Below the pieces are notes generated by a model. It worked only from the letters and a program-made list of their open reading frames with translations. It searched no databases and had not been told where the DNA came from. The translations under genes and the position numbers were made by a program. From assembly GCF_900446215.1 (NCBI RefSeq), contig NZ_UAQZ01000002.1, forward strand, positions 62,001 through 126,000: DNA of 64,000 nt, read 5' to 3'. The DNA comes from Burkholderia cenocepacia. Lineage in GTDB: Bacteria; Pseudomonadota; Gammaproteobacteria; Burkholderiales; Burkholderiaceae. Shown here in pieces: positions 24,240-33,297 of the stretch (its first letter is position 1; every line of letters begins with the position of its first letter).

Positions 24240-25190
24240 ATGGCAAGGCGAACGCTGAACTATCACCAGGTCGAACTGCTGTACGAGGTGGTCCGGTGCC
24301 GGACACTGACGGCGGCGGCGCGCAATCTGCACATCTCTCAGCCGGCGGTCACGAAGCAGTTGAAGGTGCTGGAAGAAAGCCTCGGCGTCGAGCTGTTCAA
24401 GCGCGAGAAAGGCCGGTTGCTGCCGACGGCCGAAGCGATCCTGCTGTTCGAGCAGACCGAGCGGACCAACGCGAGCCTGCATGCGCTCAACGAACTCGCG
24501 GACGGCTTGCGCGCGGGCACGCTCGGCCGCCTCGGCATCTGCGCGTATCCGGCGGTCACCGAACGGCTGCTGCCGGAAGCGATCACCGTGTTCCAGGCGA
24601 AGTACCCGAAGGTGTTCGTCGAAGTCGCGATCGAGAACGCGGAGCGGATGCTCGATCTCGTCGAGAGCCAGCAAGTGGATCTCGGCATCTGCGCGCCGTT
24701 TCGCGCGATGCGCAACGTCACCGAACAGCATCTGCTCGATTCGACGATCGTCTGCGCGATGCGCGCCGACGATCCGCTGGCCGTGCGGCAGACGGTGACG
24801 CTCGCCGATCTCGAAGCCGGCGGGCTGACGAGCGTCGATGCGCTGGAAGGCATCCCCGAACTGGAGGCGCTGCTGTCGGCGTCCGAGAACCGGCACACGA
24901 TTCACGCGCGCGTGTCGAGTTCGGCGCTTGCGTGCCGGATGGTGCAACTGGCCGGGCGGCGCGCGATCGTCGACAGCCTGACCGCCGCGTCGATCGATGC
25001 GGCCGGCCTCGCGTTCGTGCCGATCGACACGATTCCGCCGCGCCGTATCGCGATGCTGCGCCCGTCGCTGCGGCCGGGTAGTGCGTTCACCGAAGCGTTC
25101 TGCCGGATCCTCGAAAGCCAGGCGAAGCGACTTCAGGTCGACATGACGCGCCGGTGCGCGAGCCGGCGGCGCGTCAGGGCGAAGCGGTAA
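24240..25190 (+). CDS. LysR family transcriptional regulator
   Basis: 316 residues. The N-terminal winged helix reads LNYHQVELLYEVVRCRTLTAAARNLHISQPAVTKQLKVLEESLGVELFKRE; the rest is a periplasmic-binding-like effector domain (LGRLGICAYPAVTERLLPEAITVFQAKYP). The ATG at 24240 follows AAAGGAGGGG. It most likely controls the divergent MFS-ureohydrolase pair through the palindrome at 24189-24203. The tail after residue 295 is Arg-rich and not conserved. Confidence 0.9.
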   Translation: MARRTLNYHQVELLYEVVRCRTLTAAARNLHISQPAVTKQLKVLEESLGVELFKREKGRLLPTAEAILLFEQTERTNASLHALNELADGLRAGTLGRLGICAYPAVTERLLPEAITVFQAKYPKVFVEVAIENAERMLDLVESQQVDLGICAPFRAMRNVTEQHLLDSTIVCAMRADDPLAVRQTVTLADLEAGGLTSVDALEGIPELEALLSASENRHTIHARVSSSALACRMVQLAGRRAIVDSLTAASIDAAGLAFVPIDTIPPRRIAMLRPSLRPGSAFTEAFCRILESQAKRLQVDMTRRCASRRRVRAKR

Positions 25191-25200
25191 CGCATCCCCG

Positions 25201-26295
25201 TCACGCGTCGGTGTCCGACGCCGAGCGCGGCGTTTTGCCGGTCCAGCGCCGGTACGCGTGACGAAAGCTGCGCGGTTCGCTGTAACCGAGTCGCTCGGCG
25301 ATCGCGGCGACGCTCAACGCATGATCGTCGAGCAACCGCACGGCTTCGTCGCGACGCACGTCGTCGAGCAACGACTGGAACGTGATGCCGTCCTTGTCGA
25401 GCCGCCGGCGCAACGTGCGTTCGGTCAGGTGCAGCGCGCCGGCGAGCGCCGTCATCGACTTGAACCGCACGAGGTCGCGCGCCATCAATTCCTTCGCGCG
25501 ATCGGCGAAGCGCGTGCCGACCGACGCGGCCCACTGCCGTTCGAGCACCTCGCACTGGCCGTGCAGCGCATTGAAGCTGACTTCGTTCGCGAGGCGCGGC
25601 GCTTCCGTGCCGTTCACCGACGTGAACACGAGCCGGTTGTCGGCCGCATTGAAGACGACCGGGCAGCCGAAGTGGCGCGCGTAGTCGGCCGCGTTGCGCG
25701 GCGTGCGGCGCGCGAGCTGAACCTGCTCGGGCCACACCGGCTTGCCGACGAGGTCGGACACGATCAGGCGCAGGCTCGACAGGCACATGTCGGCCTGGAA
25801 CACCTCGAGATCGGGCTCGCCGTTGTAGCGGCCGATGGTCACGCTCATGCCGCCGGCATGCGCGTCGATACGCACGTCGAAATACAGCCCCATGAACAGC
25901 GGAAACTGGCCCATGCAGCGGAACGCCTGCATCACCGAGCCGCTGATCAGCATCGCGTAGCCGGCGAGACCCAGCGTCGACACATGCAGCCGCGCGCCGA
26001 TCGACAGCCCGATCGACGGCACGCCGCTGCAGCGCAGCAGGTTGCGAAAGCAACGTTGCTCCTGGCCGCGATTCACGTGCAGGTTCGGCGATGCGACTTC
26101 GTCCGCGCCGAGCCCGGTGCCTTCGAGCAGTGCGGCGCCGTCGATGCGCCGCACGCGGCACTCGTCCAGCGCGACAGCGATCGCGTGAACCGTGGCGGGA
26201 ATATCCTCCTGGCGTCCGGCCGGACGCGCGAGGCCGAGCGCCGAACGCAGGCTGCGTTCGGCCCGGCTCTGGTTTCGTTGGGAACGGCTGTCCAT
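25201..26295 (-). CDS. AraC family transcriptional regulator (arabinose-binding-like N-terminus)
   Basis: 364 residues. The N-terminal 200 residues match the large effector domain seen in ArgR/OruR-type AraC proteins (GLGADEVASPNLHVNRGQEQRCFRNLL; GARLHVSTLGLAGYAMLISGSVMQAF). The C-terminal AraC domain covers about 260-360 with ALHLTERTLRRRLDKDGITFQSLLDDVRRDEAVRLL and IAERLGYSEPRSFRHAYRRWTGKTP. It is divergent from the permease-transaminase-dehydrogenase operon and is the likely activator of those genes. The ATG at 26295 precedes the conserved part. Confidence 0.88.
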   Translation of the reverse strand: MDSRSQRNQSRAERSLRSALGLARPAGRQEDIPATVHAIAVALDECRVRRIDGAALLEGTGLGADEVASPNLHVNRGQEQRCFRNLLRCSGVPSIGLSIGARLHVSTLGLAGYAMLISGSVMQAFRCMGQFPLFMGLYFDVRIDAHAGGMSVTIGRYNGEPDLEVFQADMCLSSLRLIVSDLVGKPVWPEQVQLARRTPRNAADYARHFGCPVVFNAADNRLVFTSVNGTEAPRLANEVSFNALHGQCEVLERQWAASVGTRFADRAKELMARDLVRFKSMTALAGALHLTERTLRRRLDKDGITFQSLLDDVRRDEAVRLLDDHALSVAAIAERLGYSEPRSFRHAYRRWTGKTPRSASDTDA

Positions 26296-26546
26296 GGTGC
26301 CGATGCGGTGACGGGGTCGCACAGAACATAGCCGGAATGTCCGCAAAACGCCAGTGCCGCACAGCAGCATGCAGGGCGGCAGGGCACCATGCCCGACGAT
26401 GTGTCCGGAAATATCCCTCGATTACGTCCGCTTTTCTCATTCGTCGTCGATTTTTTGGCGCACCACACTTTCTTCCAGTCGTGCCCCGCCGGCAGCGCCG
26501 GACGCACGCGTGTTGAAGTCATGGACGCCACCCACGTGAGGACAGC

Positions 26547-27935
26547 ATGGACAACGACAGGCCAGGTCGAACCGCATCAGCCGCCGCGATGCACGAGTTC
26601 GAGGCGTACGCGCCGCGCGGCGACACCGACGCACGCAAGCCGCACCTGCTCGGACTCTCGACGCTGGTGATCTTCGGCCTCGCGTACATGCTGCCGATGA
26701 CGGTGTTCACGACCTACGGCCTCGTCACGAGCGAGACGAACGGGCATCTGACGGCCGCGTACGCGGTCACGCTGATCGCGATGCTGTTTACCGCGCGCAG
26801 CTACGGCCACATGGCGCGGCTGATGCCGAGCGCCGGCTCGGCCTACACGTTCGCGAGCCGCAACTTCGGCACGTCGGCCGGTTTCATGGTCGGCTGGGCG
26901 TTGCTGATGGATTACCTGTTCATTCCGATGATCAGCTATCTCGCGATCGGCATCTACATGAAACAGATTTTTCCGACGGTGCCGGCCAGCGTGTGGATCA
27001 TCGGCAGCATCGCGCTGATCACCGGGCTGAACATCGTCGGCATCCGGCTCGTCAATCGCGTGAACCTGATCCTGATCGCGAGCCAGCTCGTGTTCATCGC
27101 GGTCTTCGTGATCGCGTCGGCGCACGTCGCGGCGGGCGAAGGGCTGTCGATTGCCATCGCGTTGCCGTCGTCCGGCGATGCACGCGCGATCTTCGCCGGC
27201 GCCGCGATTTTGTGCCTGTCGTTCCTCGGCTTCGATGCGGTCACCACGCTGTCGGAGGAAACGCGCGAGCCGCGGCGCACGGTGCCGCGCGCGATCCTGC
27301 TCTGCACGCTCGCGAGCGGCCTGCTGTTCATGCTGATCGCGTATGTCGGTCAAGTGGTGTTTCCTGACTGGCACGCGTTCAAGGATCTCGATTCGGCGAG
27401 CCTCGAACTGATGCGGCGGGTCGGCGGCCGCACGCTGTCGGCGTTCTTCGTCGCGGTGTACGTGGCCGGCTGCTTCGCGAGCGCGATGGCGGGCCAGGCG
27501 AGCGTGACGCGCGTGCTGTTCGCGATGGGCCGCGACCGCGTGCTGCCCGGATGCGTGTTCGGCCATCTGCATGCGCGGTTGCATACGCCGGTGCGGGCGA
27601 CGCTCGCGGTCGGCGTCGTGTCGCTGTCCGCGCTCTTCATCACGCTCGATCTCGCGTCGACGATGATCAGTTTCGGCGCGCTCGTCGCGTTCGCGATCGT
27701 GAACCTGTGCGTGATGCGCAGCTATCTGGGCCGGCCCGAGCATCGCCACGCAGCGGGCTGGATTGCATACGGCCTGATGCCGGCGATCGGCTTCGCGATG
27801 AACGTGTGGCTCTGGTCGGGGCTGTCGCGCCAGACGTTCTACGTCGGCATCGGCTGGCTCGTGGTCGGGCTCTGCCAGCTCGTCTGGCTGACGCGCGGTT
27901 TCACGCGGCCGGCGCCGACGCTGTCGATGAATTGA
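26547..27935 (+). CDS. APC family amino-acid/polyamine permease
   Basis: 462 residues, twelve hydrophobic helices, with the APC consensus in SAGSAYTFASRNFGTSAGFMVGWALLMDYL (about 95-125) and LSFLGFDAVTTLSEETREPRRTVPRAI (about 230-256). The architecture resembles the putrescine importer PuuP. First gene of an operon with a class III transaminase and an aldehyde dehydrogenase, which strongly suggests an amine or polyamine substrate. Divergent AraC regulator upstream. Confidence 0.9.
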   Translation: MDNDRPGRTASAAAMHEFEAYAPRGDTDARKPHLLGLSTLVIFGLAYMLPMTVFTTYGLVTSETNGHLTAAYAVTLIAMLFTARSYGHMARLMPSAGSAYTFASRNFGTSAGFMVGWALLMDYLFIPMISYLAIGIYMKQIFPTVPASVWIIGSIALITGLNIVGIRLVNRVNLILIASQLVFIAVFVIASAHVAAGEGLSIAIALPSSGDARAIFAGAAILCLSFLGFDAVTTLSEETREPRRTVPRAILLCTLASGLLFMLIAYVGQVVFPDWHAFKDLDSASLELMRRVGGRTLSAFFVAVYVAGCFASAMAGQASVTRVLFAMGRDRVLPGCVFGHLHARLHTPVRATLAVGVVSLSALFITLDLASTMISFGALVAFAIVNLCVMRSYLGRPEHRHAAGWIAYGLMPAIGFAMNVWLWSGLSRQTFYVGIGWLVVGLCQLVWLTRGFTRPAPTLSMN

Positions 27936-27985
27936 ATGACCGGCTGCGCGATGCCGGTTTTGAAACCCTGAAGGAGGAGTGATCC

Positions 27986-29383
27986 ATGCACGCTGTTGAC
28001 GTCAATCTCGATGCGGACCTGCAGGCGCTCGGCAAGCGCCATCTGCTGATGCACTTCACGCATGCCGATGCATACCGCGAGAACGCGCTGACCGTGTTCG
28101 ACCGCGGCGAAGGCTGCTGGCTCGTCGACCGCAGCGGCAAGCGCTATTTCGACGGGCTGGCCGGGCTGTACTGCGTGCAGGTCGGCTACAGCCACGGCGC
28201 GGAGATCGGCGATGCGATTCGCGAGCAGATGGTGCGGCTGCCATTCGCGACCAACTGGGGCTACGGGCACGAACCGGCGATCCGGCTCGCGCACCGGCTC
28301 GCGGCGCTCGCGCCCGAGGGCCTGAACCGCGTGTTCTTCACGTCGAGCGGCTCGGAGTCGAACGAATCGGCGATCAAGCTGGTGCGCCAGTATCACCAGT
28401 CGCGCGGCGAGCCGCAGCGGCGCAAGTTCATCGCGCGGCGCGTCGCGTATCACGGCACGTCGTTCGGCGCGCTCGCGCTGAACGGGATGACGAACTTCCG
28501 CAAGCATTTCGAGCCGCTGATGTCGGGCGTGCGGCACGTGGGCAACACGAAACGCTACGGCCGCCCGGCGGGCGAGACGGAGGCGCAGTTCACGCGCCAT
28601 CTGCTCGACGAAATCGAATCGCTGATCGTGCAGGAGGGGCCGGACACGGTCGCCGCGATCGTCGTCGAGCCGCTGCAGAACGCGGGCGGCAGCCTGACGC
28701 CGCCGGCCGGCTACGCGGCCGGGCTGCGCGACATCTGCGACCGGCACGGCGTGCTGCTCGTGGCCGACGAGGTGATCTGCGGGTTCGGCCGGCTCGGCGA
28801 GTATTTCGGGTCGGCGCGCTACGGGCTGAAGCCGGACATCATCACGTTCGCGAAGGGCATCGCGTCGGGCTACGTGCCGCTCGGCGGCGTGATCGCGAGC
28901 GACGCGGTCGTCGACACGGTGCTCGACGGGCCGCAGCAGATGTTCCTGCACGGCGCGACCTACGGCGGCCATCCGGTCGCGTGCACGGCCGCGCTCGCGA
29001 ACCTCGCGATCATGGAGCGCGAAGGAGTGCTCGCGAACGTTCGCGACAACGAAGCGGTGTTTCGCCGGACGCTCGACGGGCTGCTCGAACTGCCGTGCGT
29101 CGGCGACGTGCGCGGCGACGGCTATCACTACTCGCTCGAGCTCGTGACCGACAAGGTCGCGCGCCGCTGGGCGGCCGGCATCAGCGCGCAGGCGTTCGTG
29201 TCGACGCTGCTCGCGCCGGCGATCTTCGACGCGGGGCTGCTGTGCCGCGCGGGCGTGGATCACGAAGGCACGCCGATCGTGCAGTTTTCGCCGCCGCTGG
29301 TGATGTCGCGCGACGAGATCGCATGGTTCGTCGCGCAGATCCGCGACATCCTCGTCGAGACCTACGCGCGGGCGACGCGCTGA
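27986..29383 (+). CDS. Class III omega-aminotransferase (polyamine/amine:pyruvate type)
   Basis: 465 residues. PLP-enzyme features are FFTSSGSESNESAIKLVRQYH, VAYHGTSFGALALNG, LLVADEVICGFGRLGEYFGS and the Schiff-base lysine in IITFAKGIASGYVPLGGV. It closely resembles SpuC-like putrescine:pyruvate transaminases, which yield 4-aminobutyraldehyde and alanine. The start follows GAAGGAGGAG. It sits between the permease and an aldehyde dehydrogenase that would oxidise the aldehyde product. The exact amine is inferred from context. Confidence 0.92.
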   Translation: MHAVDVNLDADLQALGKRHLLMHFTHADAYRENALTVFDRGEGCWLVDRSGKRYFDGLAGLYCVQVGYSHGAEIGDAIREQMVRLPFATNWGYGHEPAIRLAHRLAALAPEGLNRVFFTSSGSESNESAIKLVRQYHQSRGEPQRRKFIARRVAYHGTSFGALALNGMTNFRKHFEPLMSGVRHVGNTKRYGRPAGETEAQFTRHLLDEIESLIVQEGPDTVAAIVVEPLQNAGGSLTPPAGYAAGLRDICDRHGVLLVADEVICGFGRLGEYFGSARYGLKPDIITFAKGIASGYVPLGGVIASDAVVDTVLDGPQQMFLHGATYGGHPVACTAALANLAIMEREGVLANVRDNEAVFRRTLDGLLELPCVGDVRGDGYHYSLELVTDKVARRWAAGISAQAFVSTLLAPAIFDAGLLCRAGVDHEGTPIVQFSPPLVMSRDEIAWFVAQIRDILVETYARATR

Positions 29384-29413
29384 GCGCGGCATCCGTCATT
29401 CCGGGAGCATTCG

Positions 29414-30853
29414 ATGCGAACCTCACAGCAGTCCTATATCGACGGCCAGTGGCGCGATCCGGCCGAGGCGCGATCGATCGACGTGATCGATCCGGCCACC
29501 GCGCGGCCGTATGCACGGCTCGCGATCGGCGGTGCGACCGAGGTCGACCGTGCGGTCGACGCGGCGAAGCACGCGTTCGACACGTATTCGCGCTGGTCGG
29601 TGGACGAGCGCGTCGCGTTGCTGAAGCGCGTCCTCGAGATCTACCAGCGCCGCTACGAAGAAGTCGCGCAGACGATCAGCCAGGAGATGGGCGCGCCGAT
29701 CGCGTTCGCGCGGGCGATGCAGGCCGCGGTCGGCACCGCGCATCTCGAACAGACGATCCGCGCGCTGCAGTCGTTCCGCTTCAGCACGCAGACCGGCTCG
29801 CTGCTGGTGTCGCACGAGCCGATCGGCGTGTGCGCGCTGATCACGCCGTGGAACTGGCCGATCAACCAGATCGTGTGCAAGGTCGCGCCGGCGCTCGCGG
29901 CCGGCTGCACGATGGTGCTCAAGCCGAGCGAGATCGCGCCGTTCAGCGCGATCCTGTTCGCGGAGATCCTGCACGAAGCCGGTGTGCCGGCCGGCGTGTT
30001 CAACCTCGTGCACGGCTACGGACAGGAAGTGGGCGACGCGTTGTCGCGGCATCCGGACGTCGACATGGTGTCGTTCACGGGCTCGACGCGCGCGGGCGTC
30101 GAGGTCGCGAAGGCGGCGGCCGATACCGTGAAGCGCGTGCACCAGGAGCTCGGCAGCAAGAGCCCGAACCTGATCCTGCCCGATGCCGACATCGAGGATG
30201 CCGTCACGCGCGGCGCGCGCAGCTGCTTCAGCAACAGCGGCCAGTCGTGCAACGCGCCGACGCGCATGCTGGTGCACGTCGATCATCTGGCGCGGGCCGA
30301 GCAGGCGGCGCGCCGGGAAGCGGAACGCACCGTCGTCGGCGATCCGCGTTCGACGGAAACCGGCATCGGGCCGGTGGTCAGCCGCACGCAGTTCGAGCGC
30401 ATCCAGCACTTCATCCGGCTCGGGATCGAAGAGGGCGCGACGCTCGTCGCCGGCGGCCCCGGCCGGCCGGAGGGGCTCGCGGACGGGTTCTACGTGCGGC
30501 CGACGGTGTTTTCGAACGTCACGCCGGGCATGACGATCGCCACGGAGGAAATCTTCGGACCGGTGCTGTCGATCATGACCTACCGGACCGAGGACGAGGC
30601 CGTCGCGCTCGCGAACGATTCGGTCTACGGGCTCGCGGCGTACGTGCAGTCGAAGGATCTCGAGCGCGCGCGCCGGATCGCCGCGCGGTTGCGCGTCGGC
30701 AACGTCCACATCAACTACCCGACATGGAACCCGGCCGCGCCGTTCGGCGGCTACAAGCGCTCGGGGAACGGGCGCGAGTACGCGGAGTTCGGCCTCGTCG
30801 AGTATCTGGAAACGAAGGGCACGACCGGGTACACGGAAGGCGACGCGCGATGA
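29414..30853 (+). CDS. NAD(P)-dependent aldehyde dehydrogenase
   Basis: 479 residues of the ALDH superfamily. Visible are the oxyanion/cofactor segment ITPWNWPINQIVCKVAPALAAGCTMVLKPSE, the glycine motif SFTGSTRAG, catalytic Glu in HQELGSKSPN, catalytic Cys in NSGQSCNAPTR and EEIFGPVLSIM. It would oxidise the aminoaldehyde made by the upstream transaminase to an amino acid such as 4-aminobutyrate. It starts 30 bases after the transaminase stop, behind GGGAG. Last gene of the operon. Confidence 0.92.
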   Translation: MRTSQQSYIDGQWRDPAEARSIDVIDPATARPYARLAIGGATEVDRAVDAAKHAFDTYSRWSVDERVALLKRVLEIYQRRYEEVAQTISQEMGAPIAFARAMQAAVGTAHLEQTIRALQSFRFSTQTGSLLVSHEPIGVCALITPWNWPINQIVCKVAPALAAGCTMVLKPSEIAPFSAILFAEILHEAGVPAGVFNLVHGYGQEVGDALSRHPDVDMVSFTGSTRAGVEVAKAAADTVKRVHQELGSKSPNLILPDADIEDAVTRGARSCFSNSGQSCNAPTRMLVHVDHLARAEQAARREAERTVVGDPRSTETGIGPVVSRTQFERIQHFIRLGIEEGATLVAGGPGRPEGLADGFYVRPTVFSNVTPGMTIATEEIFGPVLSIMTYRTEDEAVALANDSVYGLAAYVQSKDLERARRIAARLRVGNVHINYPTWNPAAPFGGYKRSGNGREYAEFGLVEYLETKGTTGYTEGDAR

Positions 30854-30880
30854 TGGCCTGAGCGCGCGGAAGAAGTCCGC

Positions 30881-30906
30881 GGGGCCGCCGCGCAGCGGCC
30901 GGCCCC
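30881..30906. terminator. Possible shared terminator hairpin
   Basis: Interrupted GC stem: GGGGCC pairs with GGCCCC and GCCGC with GCGGC, with one bulged base, loop GCA. It lies between the convergent dehydrogenase and FadR-type genes. There is no T-run on either side, so termination is only suggested by position. Confidence 0.3.
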
Positions 30907-30931
30907 GACGCCACGCCGCCGGTGCCGCCGC

Positions 30932-31795
30932 TCAGCGCTCTTCCGCGTCCGCCTCGGCCGCATCGGGTCCCGCAACCGGCGCGGCGGCGGCCCGCCGGCG
31001 AATCTCGGAATCGAGGATCAACCGCCCGCGCAGCTTCCCTTTCATCCGCTTCACATGCTTGGGCGCCTCGGTCATGTGCTCGACCATCAGCGCCCGGACG
31101 CGCTCGGCGTCCCGCTCGCGCGCGGCCTGCAGGATCGCCTTGTGAATCGACACGTTCGCTTCGCCGAAGCGCTTGTGCTCGACGAGCGGCGTATCGTTCC
31201 GGAACTCGATCAACTGCCGGATCATCTCGTTGATCAGTTCGCAACTGAAGCGCAGGAACGGATTCGGATTCGCGGCCGCGAGGATATCGTGGAACGTCGT
31301 GTCCTCCTGCCGCTGACGCAGCATGTGGCCGCGATCGTGCACGCCCGACGCGCCGTCGCAGCACGCGATGTTCGCTTCCAGCGCCGCGAAGTCGCGCTCC
31401 GTCAGGTGCGGCACGGCGCCGGCGGCCAGCTCGGGTTCGAGCAGCTTGCGCACCGTATAGATGTCGTCGATCGTCACGTCCTTGAAGAACAGGTAGTTCT
31501 GCAACAGCTGAAGCGCGCGGTCGAGCGGCACCTCGACGACCATCCCGCCGCCCGACGGCCCCGTCGTGACCTTGATGAGCCCCTGCACCTCGAGCGATTT
31601 CAGCGCTTCCCGGATCGTGCTCTTGCTCACCGCATAGAGCTGCTGCAGCTCGGCTTCGCGCGGCAGGCGGTCGCCGGGCTTCAGGTCCTTCTCGGTGATC
31701 AGCCGCTTGATCTCCTCGGCGACGAGGTCGGCCCGCTTCGGCTGCTTGATTTCGACCGCGAGGCCCGCCCTGGCTCGGTCCATGACCATCTTCAC
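30932..31795 (-). CDS. GntR family regulator, FadR subfamily (FCD domain)
   Basis: 287 residues. The N-terminal winged helix has RADLVAEEIKRLITEKDLKPGDRLPREAELQQLYAVSKSTIREALKSLEVQGLIKV (about 20-75); the C-terminal helical FCD domain spans about 95-250 with RKLLEPELAAGAVPHLTERD, FHDILAAANPNPFL and VSIHKAILQAARERDAERV. The acidic tail is Ala-rich. It is divergent from a Liv-type importer operon. The 36-base palindrome at 31900-31935 lies between the two and is the obvious candidate operator. Confidence 0.9.
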   Translation of the reverse strand: MKMVMDRARAGLAVEIKQPKRADLVAEEIKRLITEKDLKPGDRLPREAELQQLYAVSKSTIREALKSLEVQGLIKVTTGPSGGGMVVEVPLDRALQLLQNYLFFKDVTIDDIYTVRKLLEPELAAGAVPHLTERDFAALEANIACCDGASGVHDRGHMLRQRQEDTTFHDILAAANPNPFLRFSCELINEMIRQLIEFRNDTPLVEHKRFGEANVSIHKAILQAARERDAERVRALMVEHMTEAPKHVKRMKGKLRGRLILDSEIRRRAAAAPVAGPDAAEADAEER

Positions 31796-31868
31796 GACTC
31801 CTTTGTCTGACCGCGCGCCGCGTCATCGTCGACGATCGGTCCCGGCGCGGGTACGGAATTTTGCCTGA

Positions 31869-31897
31869 TTGACACCAATTTTGATCAACTCTAGCAT
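31869..31897 (+). promoter_or_regulatory. Promoter of the Liv-type importer operon
   Basis: TTGACA (31869-31874), 17 bp, TAGCAT (31892-31897), predicting a start near 31904. The large palindrome begins 3 bases after the -10 hexamer and covers the transcript start, a position suited to repression. Confidence 0.55.
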
Positions 31898-31899
31898 CA

Positions 31900-31935
31900 G
31901 GTTCATTCTATTTATCATGATAAATAGAATGAACC
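31900..31935. repeat. Perfect 36-base palindrome, probable regulator site
   Basis: Both halves are exact reverse complements over 18 bases, with the centre between 31917 and 31918 and the core TTTATCATGATAAA. It is AT-rich in a GC-rich region. It lies between the divergent FadR-type regulator and the importer operon, over the predicted transcript start. It is longer than a single GntR operator, so it may hold overlapping sites or fold as an RNA hairpin in the leader. Confidence 0.8.
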
Positions 31936-32018
31936 GGCGGCGCGCATCCAGGAGTGGCGTGGGCACGGTTTGGCAGTCGGTCGTATCGCGTGTGTCCCCC
32001 ATCATGAGGAGCGTCAAC

Positions 32019-33227
32019 TTGAATCGCCGAGAACTGTTGAAACTGGCCGCGCTGTCGGCCGTGCCGGGCGCGCTCGGCAGCATGTCGTCCCGTGTCGCGT
32101 TCGCGCAGGGCTCGCCCATCCAGCTCGCCTGCCCGGTGCCGATGTCCGGCCCGTTCGCCGCCAACGGCAAGTACGCCGATCTCGGCATGCAACTGGTCGT
32201 CAAGCAATACGGCAAGGTGCTCGGCGCGCCGCTCGCCTATACGGCGCTCGATACCGAGGGCAAGCCCGCGACCGCCGTGCGGCGCGTGCAGGAGATCGCG
32301 CAGCAGAAGGGCGTGCGATTCTTCGCGGGCGGCATCCTGTCGTCCGAATCGCTGGCGATGGGCAAGGAAGTCCAGAAGGCGGGCGGCGTGTTCATCACGA
32401 CGGCCGGCGCGGACGAGATCACCGGCAAGGACTGCAACGCGGCGACCTTCCGCTGGTCGGTGCCGACCTTCGGCGCGATCGAGCAGACGGTGCGCCCGTT
32501 GATCCAGATGCTGCCGAAGGCGAAGCGCTGGTACACGATCACGCCGCAATACGTGTTCGGCGACGGGCTGCTGTCGGCCGCGAAGGCGATCTTCAAGGAA
32601 AAGGGCATCGAGCACGTCGGCAACAGCTACCACTCGCTCGCCGAGAAGGAGTTCAGCGGTTACCTGACGAACGCGGCCGCCGCGCAGCCCGACGTGCTGC
32701 TGATCCTGAACTTCGGCTCGCAATCGTCGGACACGCTGCGTCAGGCCGTCAGCTTCGGGATGAAGCGCAACTGCACGATCCTGCTCGCGTGGGCGTCGGG
32801 CCTCGAACAGTTCGAGGCGCTCGGGCCGGACATCTGCGACGGCGTGTATTTCGGCGCGCAGTACTGGCACGGCATCGATTCGCCGCTGAACCGCGATCTG
32901 GTGAAGCGCGCGAACGCCGCGTTCAAGGCGAACCCGAACTACAGCCTCGCGGGTTCGTACATCTGCTCGAAGATCCTGATCGACGCGATGGTGAAGGCCG
33001 GCAGCGCCGATCCGAAGAAGGTCGTCGCCGCGATGGAAGGGATGAAGTACGACGGCCTCACGGGGCCGGAGGAAATCCGCAAGGGCGACCACCAGGTGCT
33101 GAAGAACTACTACCTGCTGAAAGGCAAGCCGAAGGCCCGGATGAAGAACGCGGACGACTATGCGGACATCGTCAGCTCGGGCCAGTCGTTCCTGCCGCTC
33201 GACAAGACGGGCTGCAAGCTCGCTTGA
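32019..33227 (+). CDS. Branched-chain-type ABC transporter substrate-binding protein (Liv family)
   Basis: 402 residues from a TTG at 32019, which has AGGAG eight bases upstream; an ATG at 32004 would add five residues but lacks a ribosome-binding site. The signal sequence carries a twin arginine (NRRELLKLAALSAVPGALGS), suggesting Tat export. The mature protein has the type I periplasmic-binding pattern IQLACPVPMSGPFAANGKYADLGMQLVVKQYG, YTALDTEGKPATAVRRVQEI and VGNSYHSLAEKEFSGYL. The ligand is probably not a simple amino acid, given the downstream carbamoylase-type hydrolase and M81 protein. First gene of a seven-gene operon. Confidence 0.9.
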   Translation: MNRRELLKLAALSAVPGALGSMSSRVAFAQGSPIQLACPVPMSGPFAANGKYADLGMQLVVKQYGKVLGAPLAYTALDTEGKPATAVRRVQEIAQQKGVRFFAGGILSSESLAMGKEVQKAGGVFITTAGADEITGKDCNAATFRWSVPTFGAIEQTVRPLIQMLPKAKRWYTITPQYVFGDGLLSAAKAIFKEKGIEHVGNSYHSLAEKEFSGYLTNAAAAQPDVLLILNFGSQSSDTLRQAVSFGMKRNCTILLAWASGLEQFEALGPDICDGVYFGAQYWHGIDSPLNRDLVKRANAAFKANPNYSLAGSYICSKILIDAMVKAGSADPKKVVAAMEGMKYDGLTGPEEIRKGDHQVLKNYYLLKGKPKARMKNADDYADIVSSGQSFLPLDKTGCKLA

Positions 33228-33297
33228 CGCCGTGCATGCGTTCGCGGCGCATCGCGCGCCGCGGGCGTCCGTTACCTTCCTTTCCGACACGGAAGCC

